From Clostridia bacterium (lineage in GTDB: Bacteria; Bacillota; Clostridia; Christensenellales; CAG-138): DNA of 18,744 bases. This document shows, in pieces, positions 1 to 6,913 of this stretch (position 1 is its first letter; each line of letters opens with the position of its first letter). The notes under the pieces are model-generated. The model made no database searches, was not told the origin of the DNA, and was given only the letters and a program-made list of their open reading frames with translations. Made by a program: the position numbers and the translations under genes. The stretch spans positions 1-18,744 of the forward strand of contig JAEDCW010000037.1 of the NCBI GenBank assembly GCA_016293975.1, given 5' to 3'.

Positions 1-335
1 AACGCCGCCTGCCTCAGACCACCCATCGTTATCTTTATAAAGTATAATTCAACGAGCGCATCACCTGTCGATATAAGGAACAGGTTTATAAAGAACATGA
101 ACACGAGTAGCCACTTCATGGGCTTGAGCGCTCTCCAAAGATAGGATAGCGGTATGTTGGCGATTACCAGCGTCACGACTATGAACGCAAACAGCGGTAT
201 GTACATGACCATCGAATCAACGAGGAATACCGCCACTATGAATGCTATCATTAGTAGAAGCTTTGTGCGAGGGTCGAGCCTGTGTATGGGCGATTCGGCG
301 GGGTAGTATTGTCCGAGAGTTATGTCTTTAAGCAT
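1..335 (-). CDS. ecfT: EcfT, transmembrane component of ECF transporter (partial, 3' end outside window)
   Basis: This is the membrane scaffold of an energy-coupling-factor (ECF) vitamin/metal importer; it joins the two ATPases EcfA1/EcfA2 to exchangeable substrate-binding S components. The reading frame starts MLKDITLGQYYP, followed by SPIHRLDPRTKLL, the characteristic EcfT N-terminus, then hydrophobic segments (about residues 27-44 and 46-63) and the basic WRALKPMKW turn before another membrane stretch. Only about 111 residues of a protein usually near 265 are in the window. The ATG (333-335) lies inside the end of ecfA2, giving an 8-nt overlap (ATGCTTAA type) that implies translational coupling. 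Family assignment is firm; the substrate cannot be told because the core module is shared by many S components. Confidence 0.93.
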   Translation of the reverse strand, partial: MLKDITLGQYYPAESPIHRLDPRTKLLLMIAFIVAVFLVDSMVMYIPLFAFIVVTLVIANIPLSYLWRALKPMKWLLVFMFFINLFLISTGDALVELYFIKITMGGLRQAA

Positions 336-1173
336 TCTTATACCTTCCGAGCAGTGTACTTATAAGTTCTTCATCCTCGTATATCCCGTCGTCGAGCTCT
401 AATCCAAGCTGTCTGAGACGCTTTGTAAGCTTAGCCGCATGAGGAAGCTCAAGACCTATCGCCTCGAGGTCAAGCGTACCGAATATTGCCTTGGGTGTGT
501 CGAGCATAATGAGTCTCCCGTTGTTTAACACGGCGATTCTGTCTGCAACGCGCGCTATATCGTCCATCGAATGGCTTACCATGACTATTGTCGTGCCGTA
601 TTTGGTGCGTATGTCCTCGAGCATCGACAGTATGCTTCTTCTGCCTGAGGGGTCGAGTCCAGCCATAGGTTCATCGAGTATGAGATAGTTGGGTTGCATT
701 GCGAGTATACCTGCAAGTGCGGCGCGGCGTTTTTCTCCGCCGGATAACTCAAATGGCGACTTTTCAAGGAAAAACTCGGGTAAAAGCCCTACCGAAATCA
801 TAGCATTGAGCACACGTTCCCTTATTTCGGGCTCGGTAAGCCCCATATTTGTCGGGCCAAACGCGACATCCTTGTACACCGTCTCTTCAAAGAGCTGGTA
901 CTCGGGATATTGGAATACCATTCCCACACGCTTTCTGCCCTCGACCATCTGCTTTTTCTGCGACATGTCGAAACCGTCTATAACGACACTGCCGCTGTCG
1001 GGCTGGAGTATGCCGTTTATGTGCTGAATCAAAGTGCTCTTTCCGCTTCCTGTGTGTCCCACGATGCAGAGAAACTCGCCCTCGCGGACGGTGAGCGAAA
1101 CATCGTCGAGAGCCTTTCTCTCAACGGCGCTGTCCTTCATGTATATATGTGTAAGGTTCTTTATCTCTATCAT
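328..1173 (-). CDS. ecfA2: EcfA2, ATP-binding subunit of ECF transporter
   Basis: ABC ATPase of 281 residues, the usual length for EcfA2. Visible motifs are Walker A GHTGSGKST (39-47), Q-loop FQYPE (Q88), signature LSGGE (143-147), Walker B YLILDEP (163-169), D-loop GLDP (172-175) and the switch histidine in VSHSMDD (H201). The C-terminal tail after residue 240 is the dimerisation/coupling extension typical of this family. The start codon is one base past the ecfA1 stop (TGA-A-ATG), and the stop overlaps ecfT, so the three genes form one translation-coupled operon. Assignment as A2 rather than A1 rests on order (A1-A2-T in Firmicutes) and on the LSGGEKRR signature. It works as a heterodimer with EcfA1 on the cytoplasmic face of the membrane. 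Confidence 0.95.
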   Translation of the reverse strand: MIEIKNLTHIYMKDSAVERKALDDVSLTVREGEFLCIVGHTGSGKSTLIQHINGILQPDSGSVVIDGFDMSQKKQMVEGRKRVGMVFQYPEYQLFEETVYKDVAFGPTNMGLTEPEIRERVLNAMISVGLLPEFFLEKSPFELSGGEKRRAALAGILAMQPNYLILDEPMAGLDPSGRRSILSMLEDIRTKYGTTIVMVSHSMDDIARVADRIAVLNNGRLIMLDTPKAIFGTLDLEAIGLELPHAAKLTKRLRQLGLELDDGIYEDEELISTLLGRYKNA

Positions 1174-1174
1174 T

Positions 1175-1999
1175 TCACTTTCCCGTGCCTATGCATTGGA
1201 CAATTTTTCGGGCGAGCTCTTCCACGGTGAGCGCATCTGAGACGTCCATACCTCCCGCAAAGAGCATATCTCTAATCGCGACTACCGGTGGTACGTCGAG
1301 CCTCATGTCGCGGAGCATGTCGCCGTGCTTAAAAATCTCTCTCGGCGTATCAAGCAGTTTTAACTCGCCATTTGAGAGCACCGCAACTCTATCGGCTATA
1401 GCGGCCTCCTCCATGTACTGGGTAATCATTATTATAGTTATACCACGCGAATTGAGACGCTTCATTATACCCGTTACTTCGTTTCTGCCGTCGGGGTCAA
1501 GCATCGCCGTCGCCTCGTCAAACACGATTATGTTGGGGCGCATGGCAAGCACACCCGCTATTGCGATGCGCTGTTTTTGACCACCCGAAAGCATATGGGG
1601 TGCACTCCTGGCGTATTGGAGCATATCTACGGCTTCCAATGCGGTGCGCACACGTTCCGCAATCTCCGACTGAGGTATTCCGAGGTTTTCGGGACCAAAA
1701 GCTACGTCTTCCTCGACCACCGTAGTCACAATCTGGTTGTCGGGGTTTTGGAATACCATGCCTACCTGACGTCTTATATCCAGTATGGACTTCTCGTCGG
1801 CGGTATGTAACCCATTGACAAAAACCTCTCCGCTTGTGGGCAGGATCAGACCGTTGATAGTCTTTGCCAGCGTGCTTTTTCCGCTTCCGTTGTGGCCGAC
1901 TATTGCGAGAAATTCTCCGTCACGGATATCCAACGAGATATCCTTTAAGACATCGTTATCCGAGCTATATGAAAAATTTACGTTTCGTATCTGTATCAT
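1175..1999 (-). CDS. ecfA1: EcfA1, ATP-binding subunit of ECF transporter
   Basis: ABC ATPase of 274 residues starting MIQIRNVNFSYSS. I chose the ATG at 1997-1999 because GAGAGGA lies just upstream and because EcfA1 proteins begin at this point; an in-frame start 14 codons earlier would add an unrelated leader. Motifs: Walker A GHNGSGKST (35-43), Q-loop FQNPDNQ (Q84), signature LSGGQ (137-141), Walker B IIVFDEA (157-163), D-loop MLDP (166-169). The expected H-loop His is replaced by Gln (ITQYMEEA, Q194). It is the first gene of the ecfA1-ecfA2-ecfT operon and is divergent from the zinc-ribbon gene. In many Firmicutes this operon sits behind rplQ; here it has its own upstream region. Confidence 0.95.
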   Translation of the reverse strand: MIQIRNVNFSYSSDNDVLKDISLDIRDGEFLAIVGHNGSGKSTLAKTINGLILPTSGEVFVNGLHTADEKSILDIRRQVGMVFQNPDNQIVTTVVEEDVAFGPENLGIPQSEIAERVRTALEAVDMLQYARSAPHMLSGGQKQRIAIAGVLAMRPNIIVFDEATAMLDPDGRNEVTGIMKRLNSRGITIIMITQYMEEAAIADRVAVLSNGELKLLDTPREIFKHGDMLRDMRLDVPPVVAIRDMLFAGGMDVSDALTVEELARKIVQCIGTGK

Positions 2000-2027
2000 C
2001 GTTTTTCCTCTCAAGATTAACACCATA

Positions 2028-2055
2028 GTATATAGCAACATGGACTTCTAAGCAA
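2028..2055 (-). promoter_or_regulatory. Weak candidate promoter for ecfA1A2T
   Basis: Read on the minus strand, TTGCTT (2050-2055) and TATACT (2028-2033) are separated by 16 bp and lie about 29 bp upstream of the ecfA1 start. The -10 matches 5 of 6 consensus bases, the -35 only 3 of 6. A promoter is required somewhere here because the gene upstream is divergent, but this exact placement is tentative. Confidence 0.35.
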
Positions 2056-2132
2056 GAGATACGAAAGCATATTGGCGCAAGGGACCGGTTTTTTGAACAA
2101 AAAGTAAAATATGCAGGATTTGACATTAAATA

Positions 2133-2161
2133 TTTGCACTCGTTAATAGTTTTGGTATAAT
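2133..2161 (+). promoter_or_regulatory. Extended -10 promoter for the zinc-ribbon gene
   Basis: TTTGCA (2133-2138), a 17-bp spacer, and a perfect TATAAT (2156-2161) preceded by TGG, the extended -10 element. Transcription would begin near 2168, giving a short leader with AGGAGG at 2184-2189, 7 nt before the ATG at 2197. Confidence 0.75.
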
Positions 2162-2196
2162 AAAACGATACTAATAATATAGCAGGAGGCGATTAC

Positions 2197-4110
2197 ATGC
2201 TTTGCAGAAAATGCGGCAAGCAGAACGAGGATTATCTGGAGTTTTGCAAGTATTGCGCGGCTGAGCTGACAGGCGATCCTGATGATCTGGGTAATGATTT
2301 TGCCGTGGAGGATGCCGATTCGGACGGTACTGCACCGGCATGGGGCTTTGTGCGTTCACCCAAATGGAGTAAGCCTAAGCTTAGGGCGGACGATCTTGAC
2401 GAAGAGGAAGTAAGGACTTTTGCGCGCAGGCGCTTTGAAGCACCGACACGTAAGGAGCAGGAAGCGACGCATGATGATGTCAAGCTTAGTGAGGCATACA
2501 CTGAAAGCACCGATGATTATGATGATGACGATGGCGATGACGATGTGAAGATTGCCATTCCTCATATGACCCGTTCGAAAACATCCGACACAAGACCGAT
2601 GTTCAAGGCGAATGTCATTCAGGAAGACGAAGCGAGCGACGAGAAACCCGAAAAGATAAAATTTGCAGATCCCATAGAGGATGATTATTTCTACGAGGGA
2701 GTCGACCCGGAGGATGACGATGACTACTCCGATTATAACAAGGTGAGGTCGTTCTCGAAGAAGTGGATAGTCATTGCAGCAGTTGCGGCGGCTTTGGTGA
2801 TTGCAATCGTTGCAGGTTGGATAGTTGTCGGCTCAACATACGGTAGTTTTGCGAACTTTGTAGACTATAGCTTCAATGGTAACCCTCTCATGCGCCCAGT
2901 CGATATCGCCAAGTCGACTGACACAAACGGCGAGAGCATAGTCATATTTACCGTATATGCCAAGAAAGGAAGTACTGTTCGCTTCACGATAAACGGTCAG
3001 ATACAGGATAAAGTAATAGAATCCGGCAATAGCTTTGCAGGCTACCTGAAGGAATCAAACTTCCTCCCGACGACGCCCGTTGAAGGCGAAGGACCGTATG
3101 TCACAGTAACACCCGAGATTTCAATCATCACCCCGGATGGCAAGGAGACGAAGATAACAAGCTTTGTCACGACGGACGATTCAATAATCGACATACTCTT
3201 CCCCGAATCCAGTGCGGCGGAGCGCAGACGCGGAGTTGAGATAGCAGGAATACCCGTAAAGGTCCCCGAATTGACGCTCACGATAACAGCGCCGACGGAT
3301 GGCGCCGAGGTGATGAGCAAGCTCGTTAATGTGACGGGTACTGTCAGTACCAACACCGCCACGGTATATATAGAGGGTCAGCAGGTCGATGTCGACGATA
3401 CCGGCGCATTCAGCGGAATAGTCGAGCTGGCCGCAAAGGGCGAGAGCGAGATAGTTGTAGAGGCACATAAGGACGGCTACGTGATAGCAAGGCAGGAGAT
3501 AACCGTAAACTACAATGTCAACGATATGAGCGTTGTATTTGACGAGGGTACATCACTGCGCACAAAGACTGATACAATTACACTCACGGGAAAACTCGAA
3601 CCGGGTGCTGTGATAAAGATGAGTTGCGATAAGCAGGGAATCTCATTCGCCGGACCCGTAACTGTAGGCGCCGACGGAAGGTTCTCGATAACCGCTACAA
3701 TCAGCGAGGTAGGCTTCTACGACGTCACCATGGAGATAACAAGCGGCAGCGACACTTCAACCGCAACAGTACACTTGGAGCGTGCTCCTGAGGATTACAG
3801 GGATTACTATGCATCGGCATTTGCGCTCGACTATACGAGGCTCGTAAACGACCCCAATCACGATGCGCATTACGCGATAACCGGCAGGGTAGTAGAAATA
3901 ATCCAGGCTGAACCTTACATAATCGCCAAGTTTGTAACCTCAGACGGCAAGGAGATGTACTTCCAGTACCACAACAGTTACAGCGGAGCTGCGGAGATTG
4001 CCGTAAGCAATACACAGCAATACAAACTGGCCGCGATACCCAACGGTCTGTACGAGGGAACTCAGATTCCGTACCTGTATGTGTGGTTCGTACTGAAGCC
4101 CGCATCTTAA
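2197..4110 (+). CDS. Zinc-ribbon, single-pass membrane protein with Ig-like extracytoplasmic domains
   Basis: 637 residues. The N-terminus is a zinc ribbon (C3-x2-C6 ... C17-x2-C20). Residues 27-185 are a strongly acidic, low-complexity cytoplasmic stretch (runs of D/E near 62-71, 105-116, 142-180). One membrane helix follows a KK basic stop (about 190-212), so the rest should lie outside the membrane. That part contains a beta-rich region (about 218-340), two Ig-like/bacterial-adhesin-type beta-sandwich repeats (about 358-440, with TAPTDGAEV and VNVTGTV, and 442-528, with ITLTGKLEPG) and a C-terminal domain (530-637) with an ITGRVVEI strand that resembles an OB-like fold. ATG 2197 has AGGAGG at 7 nt. 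Exact function is unknown; the architecture suggests cell-envelope sensing or scaffolding. The domain names are inferred from pattern only. Confidence 0.9.
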   Translation: MLCRKCGKQNEDYLEFCKYCAAELTGDPDDLGNDFAVEDADSDGTAPAWGFVRSPKWSKPKLRADDLDEEEVRTFARRRFEAPTRKEQEATHDDVKLSEAYTESTDDYDDDDGDDDVKIAIPHMTRSKTSDTRPMFKANVIQEDEASDEKPEKIKFADPIEDDYFYEGVDPEDDDDYSDYNKVRSFSKKWIVIAAVAAALVIAIVAGWIVVGSTYGSFANFVDYSFNGNPLMRPVDIAKSTDTNGESIVIFTVYAKKGSTVRFTINGQIQDKVIESGNSFAGYLKESNFLPTTPVEGEGPYVTVTPEISIITPDGKETKITSFVTTDDSIIDILFPESSAAERRRGVEIAGIPVKVPELTLTITAPTDGAEVMSKLVNVTGTVSTNTATVYIEGQQVDVDDTGAFSGIVELAAKGESEIVVEAHKDGYVIARQEITVNYNVNDMSVVFDEGTSLRTKTDTITLTGKLEPGAVIKMSCDKQGISFAGPVTVGADGRFSITATISEVGFYDVTMEITSGSDTSTATVHLERAPEDYRDYYASAFALDYTRLVNDPNHDAHYAITGRVVEIIQAEPYIIAKFVTSDGKEMYFQYHNSYSGAAEIAVSNTQQYKLAAIPNGLYEGTQIPYLYVWFVLKPAS

Positions 4111-4125
4111 CGATAAAACCAGAAT

Positions 4126-4160
4126 CGTCGGCGGAGCAATTCCGCCGGCGTTTGCTTTAT
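4126..4160 (+). terminator. Hairpin with weak T-rich tail between two genes
   Basis: A 10-bp stem (4126-4135 with 4141-4150, one G-T wobble) closes a GCAAT loop and is followed by TTTGCTTTAT. The stem is GC-rich and strong but the U-tract is interrupted, so it may end transcription only in part. It lies 16 nt after the zinc-ribbon stop and directly before the AAGGAG of the next gene, so it may lower rather than abolish expression of that gene. Confidence 0.5.
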
Positions 4161-4178
4161 AAGGAGAAACAGAAACAA

Positions 4179-4457
4179 ATGAGACTTTGGGGTCTGATCA
4201 AATTAGACAACAAAACCGTGAGAGACACCGTGATAGATTATCCGGGGCTTATGCCGGGCGAAGTTAAGGACTGGGACGAATTGATAGGCGATATATGCAG
4301 AGAACTCGATTTGAGCCGCCCGGTAACTATTATAAAGCATATGACAGACTTGCTTGTGTTTTCACATACATTCTACAAACCCGAGGATTTCTTAGAGCCC
4401 GTGGATTTCGATAAGCTTGAGATTCGCATCATTTACGCGAACGGCGAGAAAAAGTAA
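4179..4457 (+). CDS. Small conserved hypothetical protein
   Basis: 92 residues beginning MRLWGLIKLDNK. An upstream in-frame ATG at 4083 would overlap the preceding gene and run through the hairpin at 4126-4150, so I prefer the ATG at 4179, which has AAGGAG at 4161-4166 (12-nt spacing, slightly long). The protein is soluble, without signal peptide or membrane helix, and mixes acidic and basic residues. The DW-L-...-CRELDLSRPV-...-KH pattern and the ending FDKLEIRIIY resemble short uncharacterised proteins found across Clostridia, but I cannot name a family or function. It sits in tandem between the zinc-ribbon gene and the DUF378 gene, possibly reached by readthrough of the hairpin before it. 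Confidence 0.8.
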   Translation: MRLWGLIKLDNKTVRDTVIDYPGLMPGEVKDWDELIGDICRELDLSRPVTIIKHMTDLLVFSHTFYKPEDFLEPVDFDKLEIRIIYANGEKK

Positions 4458-4525
4458 CTGCGGCAGTGCATAAAAAGCTCCAAAATGGACATCCTAACAG
4501 CATCATACAAAAGGAGTTTTTATGC

Positions 4526-4723
4526 ATGGATACACTCGCTTTGATTCTAGTCATAATCGGCGCATTAAACTGGGGACTCGTAGGTCTGTTCAGCTTTGAC
4601 GTAATCGCCGCAATATTCGGAAGTTCGACCGCTGTGGTATCACGTATAATTTACACGATAATCGGTCTTGCGGGTCTCTGGGGCATCACGATGCTCTTCA
4701 GACGTGATGGAAAAAAGCATTGA
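4526..4723 (+). CDS. DUF378 family small membrane protein
   Basis: 65 residues, with two predicted membrane helices (about 4-24 and 37-56) and the family hallmark ALNWGLVGLF-FDVIAAIFG, followed by SRIIYTIIGLAGLW. This matches DUF378/YuzA-type proteins, whose function is not known. The ATG at 4526 is preceded by AAGGAG at 4511-4516 (9 nt). An in-frame upstream ATG at 4466 would add 20 polar residues to a family whose members start immediately before the first helix, so it is rejected. It is the last gene before the terminator at 4747. Confidence 0.92.
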   Translation: MDTLALILVIIGALNWGLVGLFSFDVIAAIFGSSTAVVSRIIYTIIGLAGLWGITMLFRRDGKKH

Positions 4724-4746
4724 TAAAAGGTTGACGTATAAAGAAG

Positions 4747-4769
4747 AAAGGCGCCTGATGGCGCTTTTT
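4747..4769 (+). terminator. Intrinsic terminator after the DUF378 gene
   Basis: A 9-bp stem (4747-4755 with 4760-4768; five GC pairs, one G-T wobble, three A-T pairs) around a TGAT loop, running into T5. It lies between convergent genes; on the minus strand one pair is lost, so it would serve the glycosyltransferase gene less well. Confidence 0.75.
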
Positions 4770-4810
4770 CATTGTTTCCATGCTGTGTTTTTTATGGCGT
4801 TATTTCCCTA

Positions 4811-6541
4811 TCATGACTCCGCTTTTTGTTTATAAATGGGGTTGATCTCGATTGGCGCGACGATATCCGTACCTATCGTGGGAATGGACTTAGTGTAGTC
4901 GAACGACGTGCTGTAGAAAGGGTCGCCGTGTATAAGCGTCGTCCTTATTATGTCGTAACAGCGGGCGAGGTCGTCATCGGATGCATTGTAAAATGTCGGC
5001 TCGTTTTCGTCCGCCTCATACATGAATCTGGCGTAGGGTGTGTACACGTTCATGTAGCCCTTTCTGTACAGCTCGATACATAGCGCAATGTCATAGCCGA
5101 TTTGCTGACAGCTCACATCGAATTGGCCTGCGCCTTGAAATCTCTCCGAGGAAATCATCATGGCATTTGCGCTGACAGCAGAAACCGTCCTTACAGAATT
5201 GACGAACCTGTTGAAATCCTCATCAGTGGGGTCCTCATGCGTGCCCTTGTAGAGACTTCCTGCCCATCCGTTCAGACCTATAACGAGTCCTGCCTCGTAT
5301 ATCCTGCGAATAGGGTCTATGAGTTTTGCACCTACGGCGCCCGTATGCTTCTGCATGCACAGTTCAAGCATAGAATCGAGCGAGTTGGGCAATATGAGCT
5401 TTGTTTTTGGCGACAGGAACAGGTATGCATCAGCACTCGCCAAGTCTGCTGCTGTATTCATAGCCCTTGCCATACTTATTGGTTCGGAGGTCCGTACGAT
5501 ACGTGCCGCTTTGTTTTTTTCGAGTATATCGTAGTACCTGAGCGTCCTTGGGTCGGTGCTCCCCCTATCCGATATCAAAAGCTCATAGTTGTCTGTGAGC
5601 GAATTATCGTCTATTGCCTCGAGGCATTTCCTCAACCTGTCCTGTTCGTTGAGGTTCGGTATTACTATTGCGAGCTTCGGTTCTCCTTTTAATATATAGC
5701 GCACGCGAAACGAGCCATCGTACAGTCCGTTTTGACAGAAGCCGTTAACGCCGGTTTTCTCGAGTAGTTCGTCTATCGCTGCGCGCATTCCCAAGGTCGA
5801 TTGGTCAGGTTCGTAGACCGAATAGAGCACCCTGCCGACGTGTGCGACGTAAACCGATGTGATTGCCGCTGCCATCACGAATGAATACATATCCGCAGGG
5901 AGCATGCTCTTTGGCCCTCCTACGCGCTTATACAGCGATTTCGAAACGAGCCCCGGCCTGCCTATGTAGTTGTGGCACAGGAGCGTAGCCGATGAGTAGT
6001 TAGGCAAAAAGTGGGGGTGAGAGCGTTCTCCGGACTTATCCGTCTCATCGTAGTCGGAATAGACAAATTCACAACCGCCAAACTTGCATAGCTCACTTGT
6101 CATAAGCTCGATTGCATTCGGATGAAGAATGTCGCCGGAATTCATAAATGCGATGAGTTCACCGGAACACTGACCGAATGCGGCATCAAGCATATCTCTT
6201 GGCTCTGTCACCATGCTCATGTGTACCGTGCCATAGCCCTCGAGTGAACCTAAACACGGCTTGTCGAGCAGGGTTACAAGACTTGTCTCTATGAGCTTAT
6301 AGGTCTGATTCTTTATGGATTCAAGTGTCCTTTTGAGCATGGATACGTCGGAATCGTTCATCGTAACGATAATAGATACCATGGGCTCTATACCCTGGGA
6401 TGGAATATCTTGCGGCTGATCTCCGTCTGTCGTGTTCTTGAGGTAAACTGAATATGCCCCACACCTTGCGTCGGTCTGAGGCTTTTTTGTGCCAAAAAGT
6501 TTGTTCAATGCGTTTTGCATAGATGTCTTAATCTGCTTCAT
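4811..6541 (-). CDS. Two-domain GT2-like glycosyltransferase, probably degenerate
   Basis: 576 residues, cytoplasmic, with two family 2 glycosyltransferase-like (GT-A) domains: about 54-245 (MVSIIVTMNDSD ... GELIAFMNSGDIL) and about 288-510 (KLAIVIPNLNEQ ... GAVGAKL ... AGLVIGLNGWAG). The second domain follows the layout of rhamnosyl/galactofuranosyl-type GT2 enzymes, including TPYARF near the end. The acidic metal-binding motif expected after LFL (N-D/N-D) reads SPK at 377-379. The expected NDVDFC-like catalytic segment reads YDIALC (483-488). In domain 1 the usual D-D-L motif reads SGDIL (135-139). The ATG (6539-6541) has only a weak GGAA upstream, 46 nt behind the chorismate mutase gene, so they are probably cotranscribed. 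A role in cell-wall polysaccharide synthesis is inferred from family only. Confidence 0.85.
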   Translation of the reverse strand: MKQIKTSMQNALNKLFGTKKPQTDARCGAYSVYLKNTTDGDQPQDIPSQGIEPMVSIIVTMNDSDVSMLKRTLESIKNQTYKLIETSLVTLLDKPCLGSLEGYGTVHMSMVTEPRDMLDAAFGQCSGELIAFMNSGDILHPNAIELMTSELCKFGGCEFVYSDYDETDKSGERSHPHFLPNYSSATLLCHNYIGRPGLVSKSLYKRVGGPKSMLPADMYSFVMAAAITSVYVAHVGRVLYSVYEPDQSTLGMRAAIDELLEKTGVNGFCQNGLYDGSFRVRYILKGEPKLAIVIPNLNEQDRLRKCLEAIDDNSLTDNYELLISDRGSTDPRTLRYYDILEKNKAARIVRTSEPISMARAMNTAADLASADAYLFLSPKTKLILPNSLDSMLELCMQKHTGAVGAKLIDPIRRIYEAGLVIGLNGWAGSLYKGTHEDPTDEDFNRFVNSVRTVSAVSANAMMISSERFQGAGQFDVSCQQIGYDIALCIELYRKGYMNVYTPYARFMYEADENEPTFYNASDDDLARCYDIIRTTLIHGDPFYSTSFDYTKSIPTIGTDIVAPIEINPIYKQKAES

Positions 6542-6587
6542 GGCAATATTATTCCGATTTGATTTGTGCCTTATACTGAGAACTGCC

Positions 6588-6872
6588 TTATTTTTCCGAG
6601 ATAGATTCGTTTTGCTTTCTGAGCTGGCGTTCCCTCGATATGTTCAGCATGCTGTTAAGCAGTGATGCGCAGTCTCCTCTTAAATCGTTGCTGAGCGATT
6701 TTGTGTGGCGTGCTATAAGGCTGCTTTCGCGCACACCGTCGTATATGGGCATGCCTTTATTCTTTTTATACGCCGCCACCTCGTCGATTACGAGCATCCT
6801 TTGGCAAAAGAGCCGTACTATCTTCTCGTCTATTTCGTCTATGCTGTCTCTGAACTGCTTAAGCTTATCCAT
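6588..6872 (-). CDS. Chorismate mutase, AroQ (type II) class
   Basis: 94 residues, all helical, the size of a monofunctional AroQ domain. It converts chorismate to prephenate in phenylalanine and tyrosine synthesis. Aligned by eye to the E. coli P-protein domain, the active-site residues are conserved: R8, R25, K36, D45, R48, E49 (YDGVRE), and S79 with Q83 (SRERQ). GGAGA lies a few bases upstream of the ATG at 6870-6872. The gene begins only 11 nt after the T-run of a strong terminator that follows the cyclophilin gene, leaving no room for a promoter between, so its transcript must come from readthrough or from a promoter inside the cyclophilin gene. The glycosyltransferase follows 46 nt downstream. 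Confidence 0.92.
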   Translation of the reverse strand: MDKLKQFRDSIDEIDEKIVRLFCQRMLVIDEVAAYKKNKGMPIYDGVRESSLIARHTKSLSNDLRGDCASLLNSMLNISRERQLRKQNESISEK

Positions 6873-6883
6873 GTATATTCTCC

Positions 6884-6907
6884 AAAAAAGCCCCTCATAG
6901 GAGGGGC
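6884..6907 (-). terminator. Intrinsic terminator after the cyclophilin gene
   Basis: A perfect 7-bp GC-rich stem (6890-6896 with 6901-6907; GCCCCTC on the plus strand) with a 4-nt loop. On the minus strand it is followed by TTTTTT (6889-6884). It begins 6 nt beyond the cyclophilin stop codon. The chorismate mutase ribosome binding site starts right after the T-run, so partial readthrough probably sets that gene's level. Confidence 0.85.
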
Positions 6908-6913
6908 GTGTGA

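Noticed and set aside
2120..2161. Perfect TTGACA at 2120-2125 as the -35 of the zinc-ribbon promoter
   Set aside because: It is 30 bp from the TATAAT at 2156, far beyond workable spacing; the TTTGCA at 2133 with the extended -10 fits instead.
5102..5692. Plus-strand ORF of 196 codons opposite the glycosyltransferase
   Set aside because: Shadow of the minus-strand gene; no recognisable motif and no ribosome binding site.
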